A DNA stretch of 64,000 bases. It comes from Deroplatys truncata. Its lineage: Eukaryota > Arthropoda > Insecta > Mantodea > Mantidae. The stretch is from contig CM060990.1 of the NCBI GenBank assembly GCA_030765065.1, positions 668,080,118 to 668,144,117 of the forward strand, read 5' to 3'. Shown one piece after another: positions 43,801-55,419 of this stretch. Made by a program: the position numbers and the translations under genes. The first letter of the stretch is position 1. Each line of letters starts with the position of its first letter. The notes beneath the pieces are model-generated. The model worked only from the letters and a program-made list of their open reading frames with translations. It searched no databases and had not been told where the DNA came from.

Positions 43801-44160
43801 GGGGACAAGATAGTCTGAACACATTGAAATTACATCTTAAGTGTGTTAAGTTACCACTACTCTTAAAGTTCTCAATGGTTTTTCCTGAAACGTTTATGAA
43901 TTACTCTATAAATCATGGTAATTATTTAAGGCTGTTGTTTGCATTGATAGCTTATGTAGTTGAGTCCATATAAATTATTTCTTTCAGTAGAAAAATAATA
44001 AACTTTACTCTTAAAACATGTGAATTCAGTACCTTTTTCTTTGATACTACTTGCAATACAGATTATACTTTTGCATGCTTGTTCTTAGTATAATCAGCTA
44101 TCTTCTGAACCTCAATTATTTAGTTATGTATATCAGTTCACTAGAAATAGAAACAAAATC
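43801..44160 (-). mobile_element. half copy of element F, inverted relative to 45770-46718
   Basis: From 'ggggacaagatagtctgaac' to 'tcagttcactagaaatag', this is the reverse complement of about 46360-46718 with moderate divergence. It has one terminus only. Confidence 0.85.
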
Positions 44161-44784
44161 ATTTGCTTCTTATATATATATTATATAAGGTAGACGATTC
44201 TAATTTTCTTTTGTAATTTAAAGGAAATTAACAAATAAAATGTAAATGAAGTAAATATTGTTAATTGGTATATAATTATTTAAATGTGAAAGTATAAATT
44301 TAAAAACACAAGTTTTTAAATTATTGTTATAATGTATTAAGTAAGTTTTATTACATATTAATTTAACTGTATAATAAAAAAATAATTTATTTAAGCAGGA
44401 AGCTGTTGGTAAATAGTACTGGATACCAGTGGAGTAGCTTTTAGCTTTGTAGCAAGTTTTGTTGGTTAAGTAGCTGGATACCAGTTGCTTTTATGTTGGT
44501 TATCAATATTAGTATAGATTTTTTGATTTTGTAATTATTATTTATTTACACCTTTAATATCTATTATTCATTTTATTTACTTATGTTTATTATTTTATGT
44601 TTTCTTTGTTTCTAGTTAGGTAGTAGTTATAGACTTAATCTGTAAAATGCATATATATAAGGATTGAAAATTTTGATTCAGTAAATAAAAAATTTGGATA
44701 TATGCCCCGGCATAGTAACCTAGATGTCGGTGTTGAAAATTAAGATTTTATTTTATTTTATTTTATTGTTTTCCTATGTTTCGT
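44161..44784. other. very AT-rich spacer
   Basis: A TTTTA repeat occurs at about 44745-44767; a short segment 'gtactggataccagt' recurs at 44419 and 44470. No gene. Confidence 0.45.
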
Positions 44785-45545
44785 GGCGTATGGCAGTGTG
44801 CCGGACAGATGACGCGGATGTATGCTCAATGAAAAGAGTATTCCCCGTGGACACCAGAGGGCTGCTTGATTGTTGGGTCGTTCATCGCCCTCTCTCGGCG
44901 GCTCCAGCAGTGGGACGGGTCGGCGAGCTTGGAAATGTTAGGGAATTCCGCTCGTCTCTATGGCATGTCTGCCTACGGCCTATAGTCTCCTATGGTTCCT
45001 TAGCATCATTCCTTCCACCTGGAGGGTGGTAGCCAGAATAGATTGCTGTAGGTCGCGGTGCGCGTGTCCTCCTCCGTTTCCCGTAAGGGGGGCGTTTCCG
45101 ACCCCTTCAGCTGCCGTGACGCGGGCGCTGCGGACCCTGAGCACTCGTGGTGCTTCTGACGTTTCTAGAAGTACGCTGGGCCTCTCCATAGGGAGTTTTC
45201 GGATTGGGTTAGACTCGGCTGGACAGTGGTTCCCGATACCCATGGGAGATTCGGTACGTCTGGGCGGTTTCCCGTCCAGGCGGGGTTGTCCTCCGGTACC
45301 GCCCTGGATAGCCGATAGACAGGTGCTAGATCATGTCGGCCCCACCGAGGTGCTCCATAGTCTTCCCTTTCGGGGGTTGCGCATAAGTGGCGTATCCACT
45401 TCCACCCTGTAATGGGGGGGTCGGATTAGGCAACCAGGTGCCGGCCCATGGAAAAGCTCTCGGGAGTGAAAGTGTCACTCGGCTGACGCCCGCTCCCCTG
45501 GGTCACGTGGGGGCGCAGTCCCCTTGTGCTTATGTCTTCCTCCGT
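44785..45545 (+). mobile_element. family R retroposon, longest body
   Basis: Joins both body modules seen separately elsewhere: 44785-45060 matches the 12245 and 62595 copies ('gtgccggacagatgacgcgg', 'ttcatcgccctctctcgg', 'cctggagggtggtagcc'), and 45120-45545 matches the 15691 copy. The tRNA head is missing at the 5' end. The 150- and 102-codon frames are not shared as protein with other copies. Confidence 0.8.
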
Positions 45546-45765
45546 TGTACAACCTATACCTCGGCTATCTAACATGAAAATTGAACATACCTGTTACAGA
45601 AAATCTTATTTTAGAGATTTCTCATCGACATGATGTTAGCTGAATCCCTATTTATACCATTCTAATAGTGTCGATCGACGAAAGCTAAATACAATTTAAC
45701 CAAAGGCTGCTGTTCTTACTGCAGTGCAGGATTTTCAATCTGTTTATTTTAAAGTAGAATTTTAT
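45546..45765. other. spacer
   Basis: Nothing recognised. Confidence 0.35.
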
Positions 45766-45769
45766 GTAA

Positions 45770-46718
45770 GGGGACAAGGTACTCTGAAATGCTAAAAAAT
45801 CACATTTTTTTGTTTTAAGCACTAATAAAATCTCTATTATTTCCAGTTTCAGAAAATATATACTTTTTGAGAGTTAAGAGGTTTTTAAGACATTTAAATA
45901 CAATTTATATGTTAGTCTGCGTTCCTTTAAAGCTGTCATGAAACCTCCCTTTTTAGAACATTTTTGCATCTTTCAACAACGAACGACTATATCATGCCCA
46001 GTGAGCATTTCAGCAATTCACAAAAGAGGCCAGGCCCAAGAGAAGGCAATCAGAAAACCTGAAGCAATCCAGGAATGAAGGTGCAGATGATGATGACTCT
46101 GGAATGTACTGAAGTGGGTCAGAATTTTAATGTTCAAACTTTAAATTCAGTTTTCTCAAAATAACATTTTTGGATACTTATGTACCTTTTTCTCAGAAAT
46201 TATGAGAGGTAGAGATCTGAAATTTTCAGTACATGTATACAACACATAGCTGAACGTCCTGAACCATAATTATAATTGTATAATGTATATTAGTGATATT
46301 AAGAAAGCAACAACATTGCAAATGTTCCAAATTTTTACTTTTTTGAACTTACAAATAAGTTTTTTTTAGTTTCTAGTGAACTGATATACATCACTAAATA
46401 ATTGAGGTTCAGAAGATAGTTGATTATACTAAAAACTAGCATGAAAAATTGTGATTCTTTATTGCAAGTAGTATCAGAGAAAAAGGTACATGAATTCACA
46501 AGTTTTAAGAGTAAATTTTATTATTTTTCTGCTGAATGAAATAATGTTTACGGACTCAACTAGATAAGGTATCAATGCAAACGACCACTTGAAATAATTG
46601 TCATGATTTATAGAATAATTCGTAATAATTTCAGAAAAAACCGCTGAGAATTTTAGGAGCAGTGGTGATTTAACACACTTAAGGTGTAATTTCCATGTGT
46701 TCAGACTACCTTGTCCCC
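45770..46718. mobile_element. TIR element F, TTAA-type, non-coding
   Basis: Ends 'ggggacaaggta' and 'taccttgtcccc' are perfect 12-bp inverted repeats, continuing imperfectly (ctctgaa / ttcagag-like). TTAA follows the right end (46719-46722) and GTAA precedes the left (45766-45769), consistent with a mutated TTAA duplication. No transposase inside. About 949 bp. Confidence 0.75.
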
Positions 46719-46722
46719 TTAA

Positions 46723-47622
46723 AGAACATAGATAAATATACTTGCAAGGAATACCCTATAGAATCGCTATGAAAAGTAAATTAGTAATGAAGATTCAGAA
46801 ACTATTAAATCTAATCTTTATCTTTTGTTTAAAATGACGTTGCATTCGCGTTCATTGATTCTGACGATGTTATACTGTGATCATTTACGAAGATTAAAAG
46901 TTGCAAGCGTGTTTTTAGCAGTCTGACTGCAAGTGCTACAATTTTGCAAGGAAATCCGGGCTGTTGGACATCATTTTGGCGGGCTACATGGGAGGGAGGG
47001 GATGAACGAGGGTGGGAGAGATAGACAGAGAGGTCATACCGTCCAGTAACACTGGACGCGCAAGTGCGACGATCACTACCTAGTGAGACGATGGTTCGCC
47101 AGATGGCAGACCGCTGCCATTTGGGAAAGTACTTGCCAATTATGTCCCTGGCACACAGCCTCTACTAACTTTGCTTGCGTCTGGGCCATTCTAAAGTTAC
47201 GACTAATTTAAAGCGTCTCTTATTTTGCTTCGACCGGTAATGGCTTTTTCTTGTGAGGTTGGTAATAAAACATGCGTGAAATCTAATATTTAGGCAATCG
47301 TAGACGATGTTTCACTGTACGTTTGGGCCTCACAAGGATGTATTCTTTAATTTGTTTTTTACGCTAAACTTCCTTTAAATGGATATGAATATGATATTTA
47401 AAAAACATTTGGCCTTAAAGAAAGCATTATGGAGAGTTTATAATAGCTCCAGGCAAATCGATAAGTTGAATACCTCGTCAGAAGTAATTTGCATACAATC
47501 ATAATGGTGTATACAAAATGAAAGTTAAATTAAAGTTATGATTACATACATAGAACTTATAATTAATTCCTTGTTATTACGCAGTGACTGCACATACCAT
47601 ACATACTGCGAAAAAATTAAAT
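46723..47622. other. spacer
   Basis: A GC-richer patch at 46970-47190 has no ORF or family match. Nothing recognised. Confidence 0.4.
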
Positions 47623-48426
47623 AATTGTATTCCATAAAAAAAATTCGATACCGAGATTTCACCATAAATACATGTTTTTGGCCCTCTTAATCCAAAAATG
47701 ACATTTTTATAAAAATCTCCGAGTGTTTGTATCTATGAACAGCATAACTAAAAAACGACAAATCGGATAAATACCAAACTTGATATTTAGGTTCAGTATC
47801 GACACGAGAAGAATTGTAACACGGGAATATTTTCAAGAAAATCCCCCACCCCTAACTACCCTTTACATGGAACATTTTTCTAAATTTATTTTCCAAAAAA
47901 TGACTAGTGCTTCTTATTAAAATACCATATATTAAGGATATTTACATGACAAATAATATGTTTCTGGGAATACATGTCAAGTACTTTTCATTTGGAAGGA
48001 ATTTTCTATAATCTTGTATAACTGGTAAACGTTAAACGATAGACGAAAACGTACTACATAAAACAAACAATTTATTTCAAATAAACTTTTTTGTGGCAGA
48101 AGCCATTTCTGAGATATCCGTTAGTAATGTTTCGAATTGTTCATTACTTGGCCATTCTCTTGAGGTCCTGTTAATTTTCAGTAGTTTCTCGCGATTGCAT
48201 GGAAGAGTATGGAATTTTAAGGCCAGCGTATAGCGTCCAGTTCTTAAATATTTCATTATCGCTGTTCCCTTTATGTATATGACAAAATGTGTAATGTAGC
48301 TATTTCTGCAAAGGTTTATTTGAATTAAAATGTAGTTGGTAGAAAAACAAAATTTAGTAAGAAAAGTTTGTATACCCATAATATACGATAGAGGGCAAAG
48401 AAAGTCATGTGAATGTATCACATCAA
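47623..48426 (+). mobile_element. family A repeat, older subtype, left end lost
   Basis: Starts in 'ttgtattccataaaaaa' and ends 'gggcaaagaaagtcatgtga..acatca'. Shares 'taactggtaaacgttaaacg' and 'gatatccgttagtaatg' with the 20916 copy. Confidence 0.85.
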
Positions 48427-48618
48427 AAAAAATTTCTCTTGCGTTCTGGAAAAGACAAAAACATGCACATCCGTTTAGGAATTTATGTGCTTATAAAATA
48501 AGTTGTCCTTAGGAAGAACTGGTAAATGCTATGAATGTAAAAGAAATCAGTTACAAAATGAACACTTTCTTATCAATATTTATTAACATTCATATATCAT
48601 AAGGAATCTCACATGTAC
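48427..48618. other. spacer
   Basis: Nothing recognised. Confidence 0.3.
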
Positions 48619-50356
48619 AGGCGACGAACTCTGAGGAACGATAGATCTCGCAGAGGGGAACACTTCTTATCAAGCAACCACCATCCTCCGATGCATCGTT
48701 ACGGAGAATAGGTTTGAGAGGTACCTACAGCCAGTACGAGCTTTGACTCTCTGTTTGTTTACAAGCGCTGAATCAAGTGACATCGCCTCTTTCTTGTCCC
48801 TTACGTCTGGTTCGATTTGATAGATCTCAGACGCACAGTCCAATTTAGCTCAGTATTTGTGAACAGCACCACGTATACCACCTTCAGAAAGTACAGGGGC
48901 TGGGGCGGACGACTTCGCACCTGGTGTTCAGTTTGTCCAGTAGTTTCTACAACCAAGTATCCCAGATCCTGCATTTCCCGCGCACGTCTTTTTACTTTCT
49001 CTACTACGTATAGTAAGTAGGGGAAGTATTGTATTCCACCCAAAAATTCAAAACCGAGATTTCACCGGAAATATATGTTTTGAGAACCACTGAATCAAAA
49101 AAAACATTTTTGGAAACATGCCCGTGTGTGTCTGTGAACAGCATAACTCAGAAACGAACAGTCGAATAAACACCAAACTTGGTATTTAGGTTCAGTATCT
49201 TTCAGAGATGTGACACGAAGGTTTTCAAGAAAATCCCCCAACCTAAATTACCCTTTACATGGAACATTTTTCGAAAATTTTAATTTTCTCAAAAATGGCT
49301 CTAACGATTTTGATTAAAATATCATATGTTTAAGATATTTTCATGGAAAATGAAATGTATATCTCCAATTTTCTGGGAATGTCTTCAAATGTATTCTTCA
49401 TTGTGAACGACTTTTGCATAACTGGTAAACCATTACTACACAATAAATGTAGATGGCGTTAAAATACACAATTTATGTCATATACATTTTTTTTTGTTGA
49501 GTAAACCATTTTCGAGATATTGCTTGTTATTCCCTTAAATTTTTCAATACTTATTTTCTCAAATGAGAATTCGCTATTCATTTTTTTGTCTTGGATATGC
49601 AAAGAGTATTAATCTGTGGCAAAGAGAATGGTGCTGCACCTAGCAACCAGCTATTAAAAGATATGTCTATGCTTAAAGGCTACTGTATTTCTATATTGTC
49701 CTTGCAAATACAAAACAAGCGGAACATAGTAGGCCTTAAGCGATAGTCAAATATTTTTAGAACTGGTCGCTATGTGTAAAATGTAATTTTCTTTGATTGT
49801 CAAAACGTCGTTTCTGCAAACGTTTATCTCTATTAATATGAAATAGATGGAGAATAAGAGTTCGTAAAAATAGTTTGTACAAGAGTAGAGAAAGTCATGT
49901 GAGTGTAACACATCAGATTTTTCGATAAGGCCTGCTTCACACCAGACGAATACTTCAACAGCAGGAACAGCCATATTTGGAATGTTGGGAACCTTCACGC
50001 AATGTCCGTTAGACAACACCAAAAAAAAGTATTCCGAAACACCTGGACCGAAAGCTGTGGTGATCATTTGCTGAAACCTTTCGTTTTGCCACCCCGTTCG
50101 AGTTAAATTGGGCTGTGCGTCTAAGACCTACCAAAACTAACCAGATGCAAAGGACAAGGAAGAGGCGATGTCACTTGATTCAGCACTTGTAAACAAACAG
50201 AGAGTCAAAGTGTACTGGTTGTGTCTCTCAAACCTATCCTACCGGATACGCTGCAAACAAGGGTGAATAACTCCGTAACGATGCGTCGGAGGTTGATGGT
50301 TGCTTCACAAAAAATGTTCCCCTCTGCGAGATCTATCATTTCTCAGAGTTTGTCGC
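48619..50356. mobile_element. long inverted-repeat (fold-back) element interrupted by family A
   Basis: Arms 48619-48847 and 50102-50356 are reverse complements over about 230 bp: 'ggcgacgaactctgaggaac' with 'tctcagagtttgtcgc', 'gtttgtttacaagcgctgaa' with 'ttcagcacttgtaaacaaac', and 'cagacgcacagtccaattta' with 'taaattgggctgtgcgtcta'. The right arm has an extra ~30 bp near 50245. Loop without family A is about 330 bp. No convincing target duplication or family assignment. Minus-strand loop frames (for example MITTAFGPGVSEYFFLVLSN) are unrecognised. Confidence 0.7.
48994..49917 (+). mobile_element. family A repeat inserted in the fold-back loop
   Basis: Complete copy from 'actttctctactacgtatag' to 'acacatcaga' with T-rich flanks (ttttt on the left, ttttt on the right). 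It includes the subfamily-specific segment 49610-49800 shared with 41284-42113. Confidence 0.9.
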
Positions 50357-50490
50357 AGAGGTGCTAAAACACGCTGTATAGAAGTATATTGCTACATAAC
50401 TTTTCATAAACCCTTCAACAGGTATTCTTGAAGATTTGAGAGAAACTGCACATATAAAATGTAACACTACGAAATAATGGTACTCGAGTA
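50357..50490. other. spacer
   Basis: Nothing recognised. Confidence 0.3.
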
Positions 50491-51042
50491 TTAATTTTGA
50501 TTTTCTCAAAAATAGCTCTAACGATTTTAATTAAAATATCATATGTTTAAGAAACTTTTATGGCAAACGAAATATATACCTTGAATTTTCTAGGAATGTA
50601 ACCAAAAATCGTCTTCACTCTGAATGAATTTTGCATAACTGGTAAACCGCAAGAGATAGACGAAGTTTTACTACACATAAAATGTAGATCTCTTTAAAAC
50701 ACACAATTTATGTCACATACATTATTTTGTCGAGTGAACCACTTCCGAGATATTCCTTGTTTGAATTTTCCAATAATTATAGTTTTCTCAAATTGGAATT
50801 GGTTATTCGTTTGTTTGTGTCCTGGACATGCAAAGAAAAAGAGAATGCTCCACATAGCAACCAGCTCTTAAAAGATTTGACTGCCTCTTAAAGCCTACCG
50901 TATTCCCCTTGCACCTATAAGAAAATTAGTAATAAGTTTCTGCAAATGTTTATCTATATTAACATGAAGTAGATGGGAATAAGCATTTGTAAAAATAGTT
51001 TGTACAAGAGTAGAGAAAGTCATGTGAGTGTAACACATCAGG
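50491..51042 (+). mobile_element. family A repeat, left half missing
   Basis: Starts in 'ttttgattttctcaaaaata' and ends 'gtgtaacacatcagg'. Confidence 0.88.
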
Positions 51043-51506
51043 TTTTTTAAATTGAGTTTATGGTGTTCTTTACTAACATTACGGACCCTAGTGCAAGCCT
51101 GGGAAGTGACACTCATATCAGCCCGATTCTCTCATCGTCTTTGCTGATAAGCAACAGGAGTCATTCACGCTAATGTGCCAGTTCCCCAATATCCTGCGAT
51201 TACTTGGAATTGCCCCGTTGAGTTCTGCAACTCTTTTAAAGCACGACGGGATATCTGCACACGCGAAACACGGCGATGTTGGGCCACCTGGTATCACAAT
51301 TAACGTGGTGTTTTCCATATGATGAAAGAAATTATATTATTTTCTAAAACAGAAGATACAATTAATTTCTTTAAAACAATCAAAGCTTACACGACATACA
51401 AACATTAACGGATACAAAAGTTCATATTTCTTTCATAATTCCTCTATCATGTAATCTCTCGGACTACCTCGGTGATAAGAACATATTCAGGAAACTTCTG
51501 TTGTAT

Positions 51507-51508
<2 letters not shown>
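51043..51508. other. spacer with low-copy segment shared with 37905-38020
   Basis: 'aatgtgccagttccccaa' and 'gttgggccacctggtatcac' match 37915-38010. A 66-codon minus ORF (51118-51318) spans it; no function recognised. Confidence 0.4.
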
Positions 51509-51540
<32 letters not shown>

Positions 51541-51549
51541 TTTTTTTTT
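51509..51549 (+). repeat. poly(T) tract
   Basis: T30 interrupted by one A, then T10. On the minus strand it is an A tail-like tract, but no SINE body ends here. Confidence 0.9.
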
Positions 51550-51603
51550 AAAGATCCCTTGTCGTTCCCAGATTATACTACTGTGTTTTTCTGTTTTATA
51601 GCG

Positions 51604-51737
51604 CTTATTTCCGTAACACACACACACACACACACAAACACCCATGCCCGAGGCGGGACTCGAACCCGCGACCCTCAGCTTGGCGGAGCGCCGGAGCGAC
51701 CACTCCAGCGACCACGGCTACGAGGGCCGGCTCTTGA
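51604..51737 (-). mobile_element. SINE S3, better preserved copy
   Basis: Minus strand: 'ggccctcgtagccgtggtcg', 'gctccggcgctccgccaag', 'ctgagggtcgcgggttcgag' with B box, 'cgggcatgggtg', then a GT-repeat tail (51616-51636 as CA on the plus strand). Confidence 0.85.
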
Positions 51738-52204
51738 TGAATTTCAAACATACGCCGTGGAAGTTTTCAGAGCATAACCGTATTTTGGCACAACTTTCTT
51801 GTAGTGTGGTCTCTGCTTTCTACAATTAGGGCAACGACGTCAGTAACTCTGTTTTAGTTTTCGCGAATGCTTCTCAATTGGTATTACGAAAGCATGGATA
51901 TCTCCAAACTTTAGTGGGTAGTTTCAGCACTGCTGATCTGCACTGCAGGCCACCCTTGAATACAATTCCTTTATTTTACCATTCTCCGTACAACAGTAAT
52001 GGGCATACTCAGCCTTGAAAATTTAGCTTATTAAATCATTATAGAAATACAGTTTACGTATACCATTACCAATATTAAAATATTCATTCAAGTTATGAAC
52101 TAATTTCTTTATTAGCTATCTTTATTCTTAGCTGATCAGCGTTTTGGTCCCGTAGATGAATCCAATTTTTATAAACTATGACTAGGTTGGAAAGGTAGAA
52201 TCAG
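51738..52204. other. spacer
   Basis: No feature recognised. Confidence 0.4.
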
Positions 52205-52296
52205 ACGACTAAAAAAATGAATGCCATCGCCGGGATTTGAACCACGGATCTTCCGGTTTCCGTCTGGTTGCTCTAACCACTGAGCTACCATGGCAA
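52205..52296 (-). mobile_element. tRNA-like SINE head S7
   Basis: Minus strand 'gccatggtagctcagtggtt' (D-arm GCTC/GAGC pairs) and 'gtggttcaaatcccgg' (B box). Six of seven acceptor pairs form (GCCATGG with CGATGGC), but neither a five-pair anticodon stem nor a T stem forms. Best read as a decayed tRNA-derived retroposon, less likely a tRNA pseudogene. Confidence 0.6.
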
Positions 52297-52498
52297 CATG
52301 CCGGAACGACATTAAATTCTCGAAATGATTCGCATGTTTCCCGGTAAACCACAAGAAGATCTCAAAATGTATTGAGATGACATACCCCAATGGCGACTTA
52401 CAATGTTGTAAGTACTTTAAGTCCCGGGCTTCATAGTTTCGACCACTATTAGATCAATGAATTCTATGACTAGGTTGATTAATTTTCTTTTTTGAATT
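52297..52498. other. spacer
   Basis: Nothing recognised. Confidence 0.3.
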
Positions 52499-52508
52499 AA
52501 CAATTGAC

Positions 52509-52781
52509 GTGGCCGAGTGGTTAGACCGCTCGCCTCTCACCGAGGCGTCTGGGCGGGTTTTCTCCGGGTTCTCCTTTCACCTTTCCTTTCATTCATTTCA
52601 CCATCATTTCGTTTCATTTACTTCCTTCCTCCCATAGCAGGCATCGGGCTGATCACCCATCCTGGATGATCCATGAGTGTCTGCTCCTCGACGGGCCTCT
52701 GACCCCAGGCACCCGCCTCTAGGTCCTGGGGGTATAAGTCCTACATACGAGGAGGTTAAACAGAGAAAGAAGAAGAAGAAA
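52509..52781 (+). mobile_element. SINE S2 with internal deletion and 10-bp target duplication
   Basis: Starts 'gtggccgagtggttagaccg' (first ~10 bp absent) and goes from the 'accgagg' stem straight to 'cgtctgggcgggttttctcc', so the B box is deleted. AACAATTGAC flanks at 52499-52508 and 52782-52791. Loss of the B box would prevent further Pol III transcription from the internal promoter if it predates insertion. Confidence 0.92.
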
Positions 52782-52791
52782 AACAATTGAC

Positions 52792-53561
52792 ATTCTATTT
52801 TAGTCTATACATTTAGTGCTTTCATACATCCCTTGAATACTAAGAAATACACCATGAAATAATTATGCAAATGATGTTAAAGTTAAAAGAAAGGTTTAAC
52901 GCTAATACATTATAAGCTGCAAATTGTTATGTTCAATTACGGACTTTTGAATTCAGGTGTTAGAATTAATTTTTTGTCTATAAAAGTATTTGCTTATTTA
53001 TTTTACATATTTTAAACCTTAAGGGTCCTGTCTCACAGCTGGATCTTTGTTACACATTTTTAAATCACAACTTCCCAAAGCTAATCTGCAGTTATGGAAA
53101 CACATCTCTCTCCACTTGACTACTTTTTTAGGGATATTTGAAACGTAGAGGCCTGCTAATATGGAAGAAATAAAAATGAGGATCAGGAAAGAATGCAGAA
53201 ATATACCACCAGCAGAGACTGAAAGTGTACAACAAGAATTCGACTTAGCCAGTGTTAAATTGTAAAAGAGGGAGAATTTAGAAAAACTTATTAAATACAA
53301 CCAAACCTTTGGTATGAAACAAATGAAATTATTCATGCAAAGAAAAACAAGGATTTACATTTTTATCGGTGAGGCTATATTCGGTACAGTAATGGTTAAA
53401 AATGTTTCTTTTTTGCAAAATTTTCCTTTCAAAAAATTAAATTTTCGTGTCTGAGCATTATTTTTTAAATCGAGTTAATTTTAGTTTTATTTTCATTATT
53501 CCTTACTTATTCCTTACTTATGAAAGAACCTGTATATAAACCCGACTACAAAATATAAAAA
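52792..53561. other. AT-rich spacer
   Basis: A 105-codon minus frame (53019-53336) is hydrophobic and Ser-rich but has no recognisable domain; probably chance. Confidence 0.4.
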
Positions 53562-54321
53562 TCTGATGTGTTATACTCACATGACTTTCTCTACCCTTGT
53601 ACAAACTATTTTTACAAACGCTTATTCTCCATATGCTTCATGTTAATCGGGATATCGAGATGTTAATCTTATTGCCAATTTTCTTGTAGATGCGAGGGGA
53701 ATTGCTAGGCTTTAAGCGATAGTCAAATATTTTAAGAGCTGGTTGCTATGTGGATTATTCTATTCTCTTTGCATTACCAGGACAAAAAAATTATTAACGA
53801 ATTTGAGAAAAAGTATAAGTATTGGAAAATTTAAGGGAATAACAAGCAATATCTCGAAAATGGTTCACCCAACAAGAAAAATGTATATGACATAAATTGT
53901 GTATTTTAACGCGATCTATATTTTATGTATAGTAAAATTTTGTCTATCTCTTATGGTTTACCCGTTATGCAAAAGTCGTTCACAATGAAGAATACTTTTG
54001 GAGACATTCCCAGAAAGTTCGAGATATACATTTAGTTTGTCATGAAAATATCTTAAACATATGATATTTTAATCAAAATCGTTAGAGCCACTTTTGAGAA
54101 AATTAAAATTTTCGAAAAATGTTCCATGTAAAAGGTAATCTGGGGTGGGGAGATTTTCTTGAAAACCTTAGTGTCGCATCTCTGAAAGATATTGAACCTA
54201 AATACCAAGTTTGGTGTTTATCCGACTGTTCGTTTCTGAGTTATGCTGTTCACACACACGCACACACACGACATTTTTTTGGATCCAGGGGGTCTCAAAA
54301 CATATACGTAGTAGAGAAAGT
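53562..54321 (-). mobile_element. family A repeat with hairpin-side deletion
   Basis: Minus-strand copy from 'tctgatgtgttatactcaca' to 'gtagtagagaaagt'. The segment between 'ggtctcaaaacat' and 'atacgtagtagag' is deleted, much as in the 42940 copy. Confidence 0.9.
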
Positions 54322-55140
54322 AAAAAACAACATTAACTACACTGCCGTTTGTGAAAATTGCTACACCAAGAACAGAAAAAGAGAGAAATAGAATTATTAA
54401 GAGCGTGGAATGTACATTTCAGTGTACAGGAATGTTGTTTCGGCTTAAACTTTTGAAGCACGTTTGATGCAAGTGAAGCTTATTTTAGCAAGTGCTCCTT
54501 TAAAGTGAAGTGCACGCGGAAGCCATTAAATGCCAAATCCGGATTGTATGCCGAATTATCCTTATCAAATAGGACCGCAAAGTATGTCCCTGTTTGCCCA
54601 TGGCAGCTCTACACATAGGTGCCGACGTTTTCCTGACTCGCAGGCTTAGTGAATTACTGTTGTGTTGCAGGAGATTTCAATTGCATCTATCACTGCCACT
54701 GCATAAGGATGCTATATTATGTTTATTGATAAGATTTATTCCTAGTTCATATACATACATCACAGACGTTTACATGATTTAGATAACTCAATCAACCAAA
54801 CCCTTCCACCCAAACACAATTTCCTGGATCTCTTCCGCTTTCCTCTTTATCTCCACATATAAATCTTCTATCTCCGGTATTTTCTTCTCTCCGAAAACCT
54901 TATTCCTATTCACCATGCCTTCTTGCGAACCTCTCAACATTGATTTCTTCTCATTTAATTTCCCAAACAAATTACTTTCCCCTTTCGGGAGTTTAAGTAC
55001 TGATCCTCATTCCCCACTCTGTTCAAAACAACTTTATTACTACTTATTTTGCCGGACAAATTCACATGCTCCTCTCAAACAGAGCAAGTTATAATGCCTC
55101 GCTTTTCCTCACTTCATCACAATGTCCGAGTTTCCGTATC
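54322..55140. other. unassigned, one short charged ORF
   Basis: The minus-strand frame 54788-54970 (MFGKLNEKKSMLRGSQEGMV..) stays open upstream to about 55000 and is charged and helix-prone. It could be a LINE or host fragment; not recognised. Confidence 0.35.
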
Positions 55141-55154
55141 AAACAACGCCTATC

Positions 55155-55405
55155 TAGTTTCCAAGATCGCGGGTTCAAACCCGGCGGAGGGCGATGGATT
55201 TTTCGGGCGTAAAAATCCTTAGCATGGTTTCTTTCGGAAGGGAAGTAAGGCCAGTGGTCCCGTGTCGTAGATTTACGGCACGTAAAAGAACTTCAAACCT
55301 GATAAAGAGAACTCTGAGCAAAATTACCGATCTTTCACGCCCAATATAGAATGGGACGCTAAGGACCATAGTAGTTAAAGAGCGTCCATAAATAAAACTC
55401 AATTT
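55155..55405 (+). mobile_element. SINE S1, 5'-truncated, 14-bp target duplication
   Basis: Starts within the head at 'tagtttccaagatcgcgggt' and runs to 'aataaaactcaattt'. AAACAACGCCTATC is duplicated exactly at 55141-55154 and 55406-55419. Truncation with a perfect duplication shows incomplete reverse transcription at insertion. Confidence 0.95.
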
Positions 55406-55419
55406 AAACAACGCCTATC

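Noticed and set aside
44960-45412. 150-codon ORF in GC-rich DNA as a host gene
   Set aside because: Lies in a family R copy; the 15691 copy has different frames with only a short GFPSRRGC match.
52205-52296. Functional tRNA gene
   Set aside because: Acceptor stem mostly pairs, but the anticodon and T stems do not, and the layout matches tRNA-derived retroposons.
53019-53336. 105-codon hydrophobic minus-strand ORF as a membrane protein
   Set aside because: AT-driven Phe/Ile/Leu content, no signal or domain pattern, no splice context; chance frame more likely.
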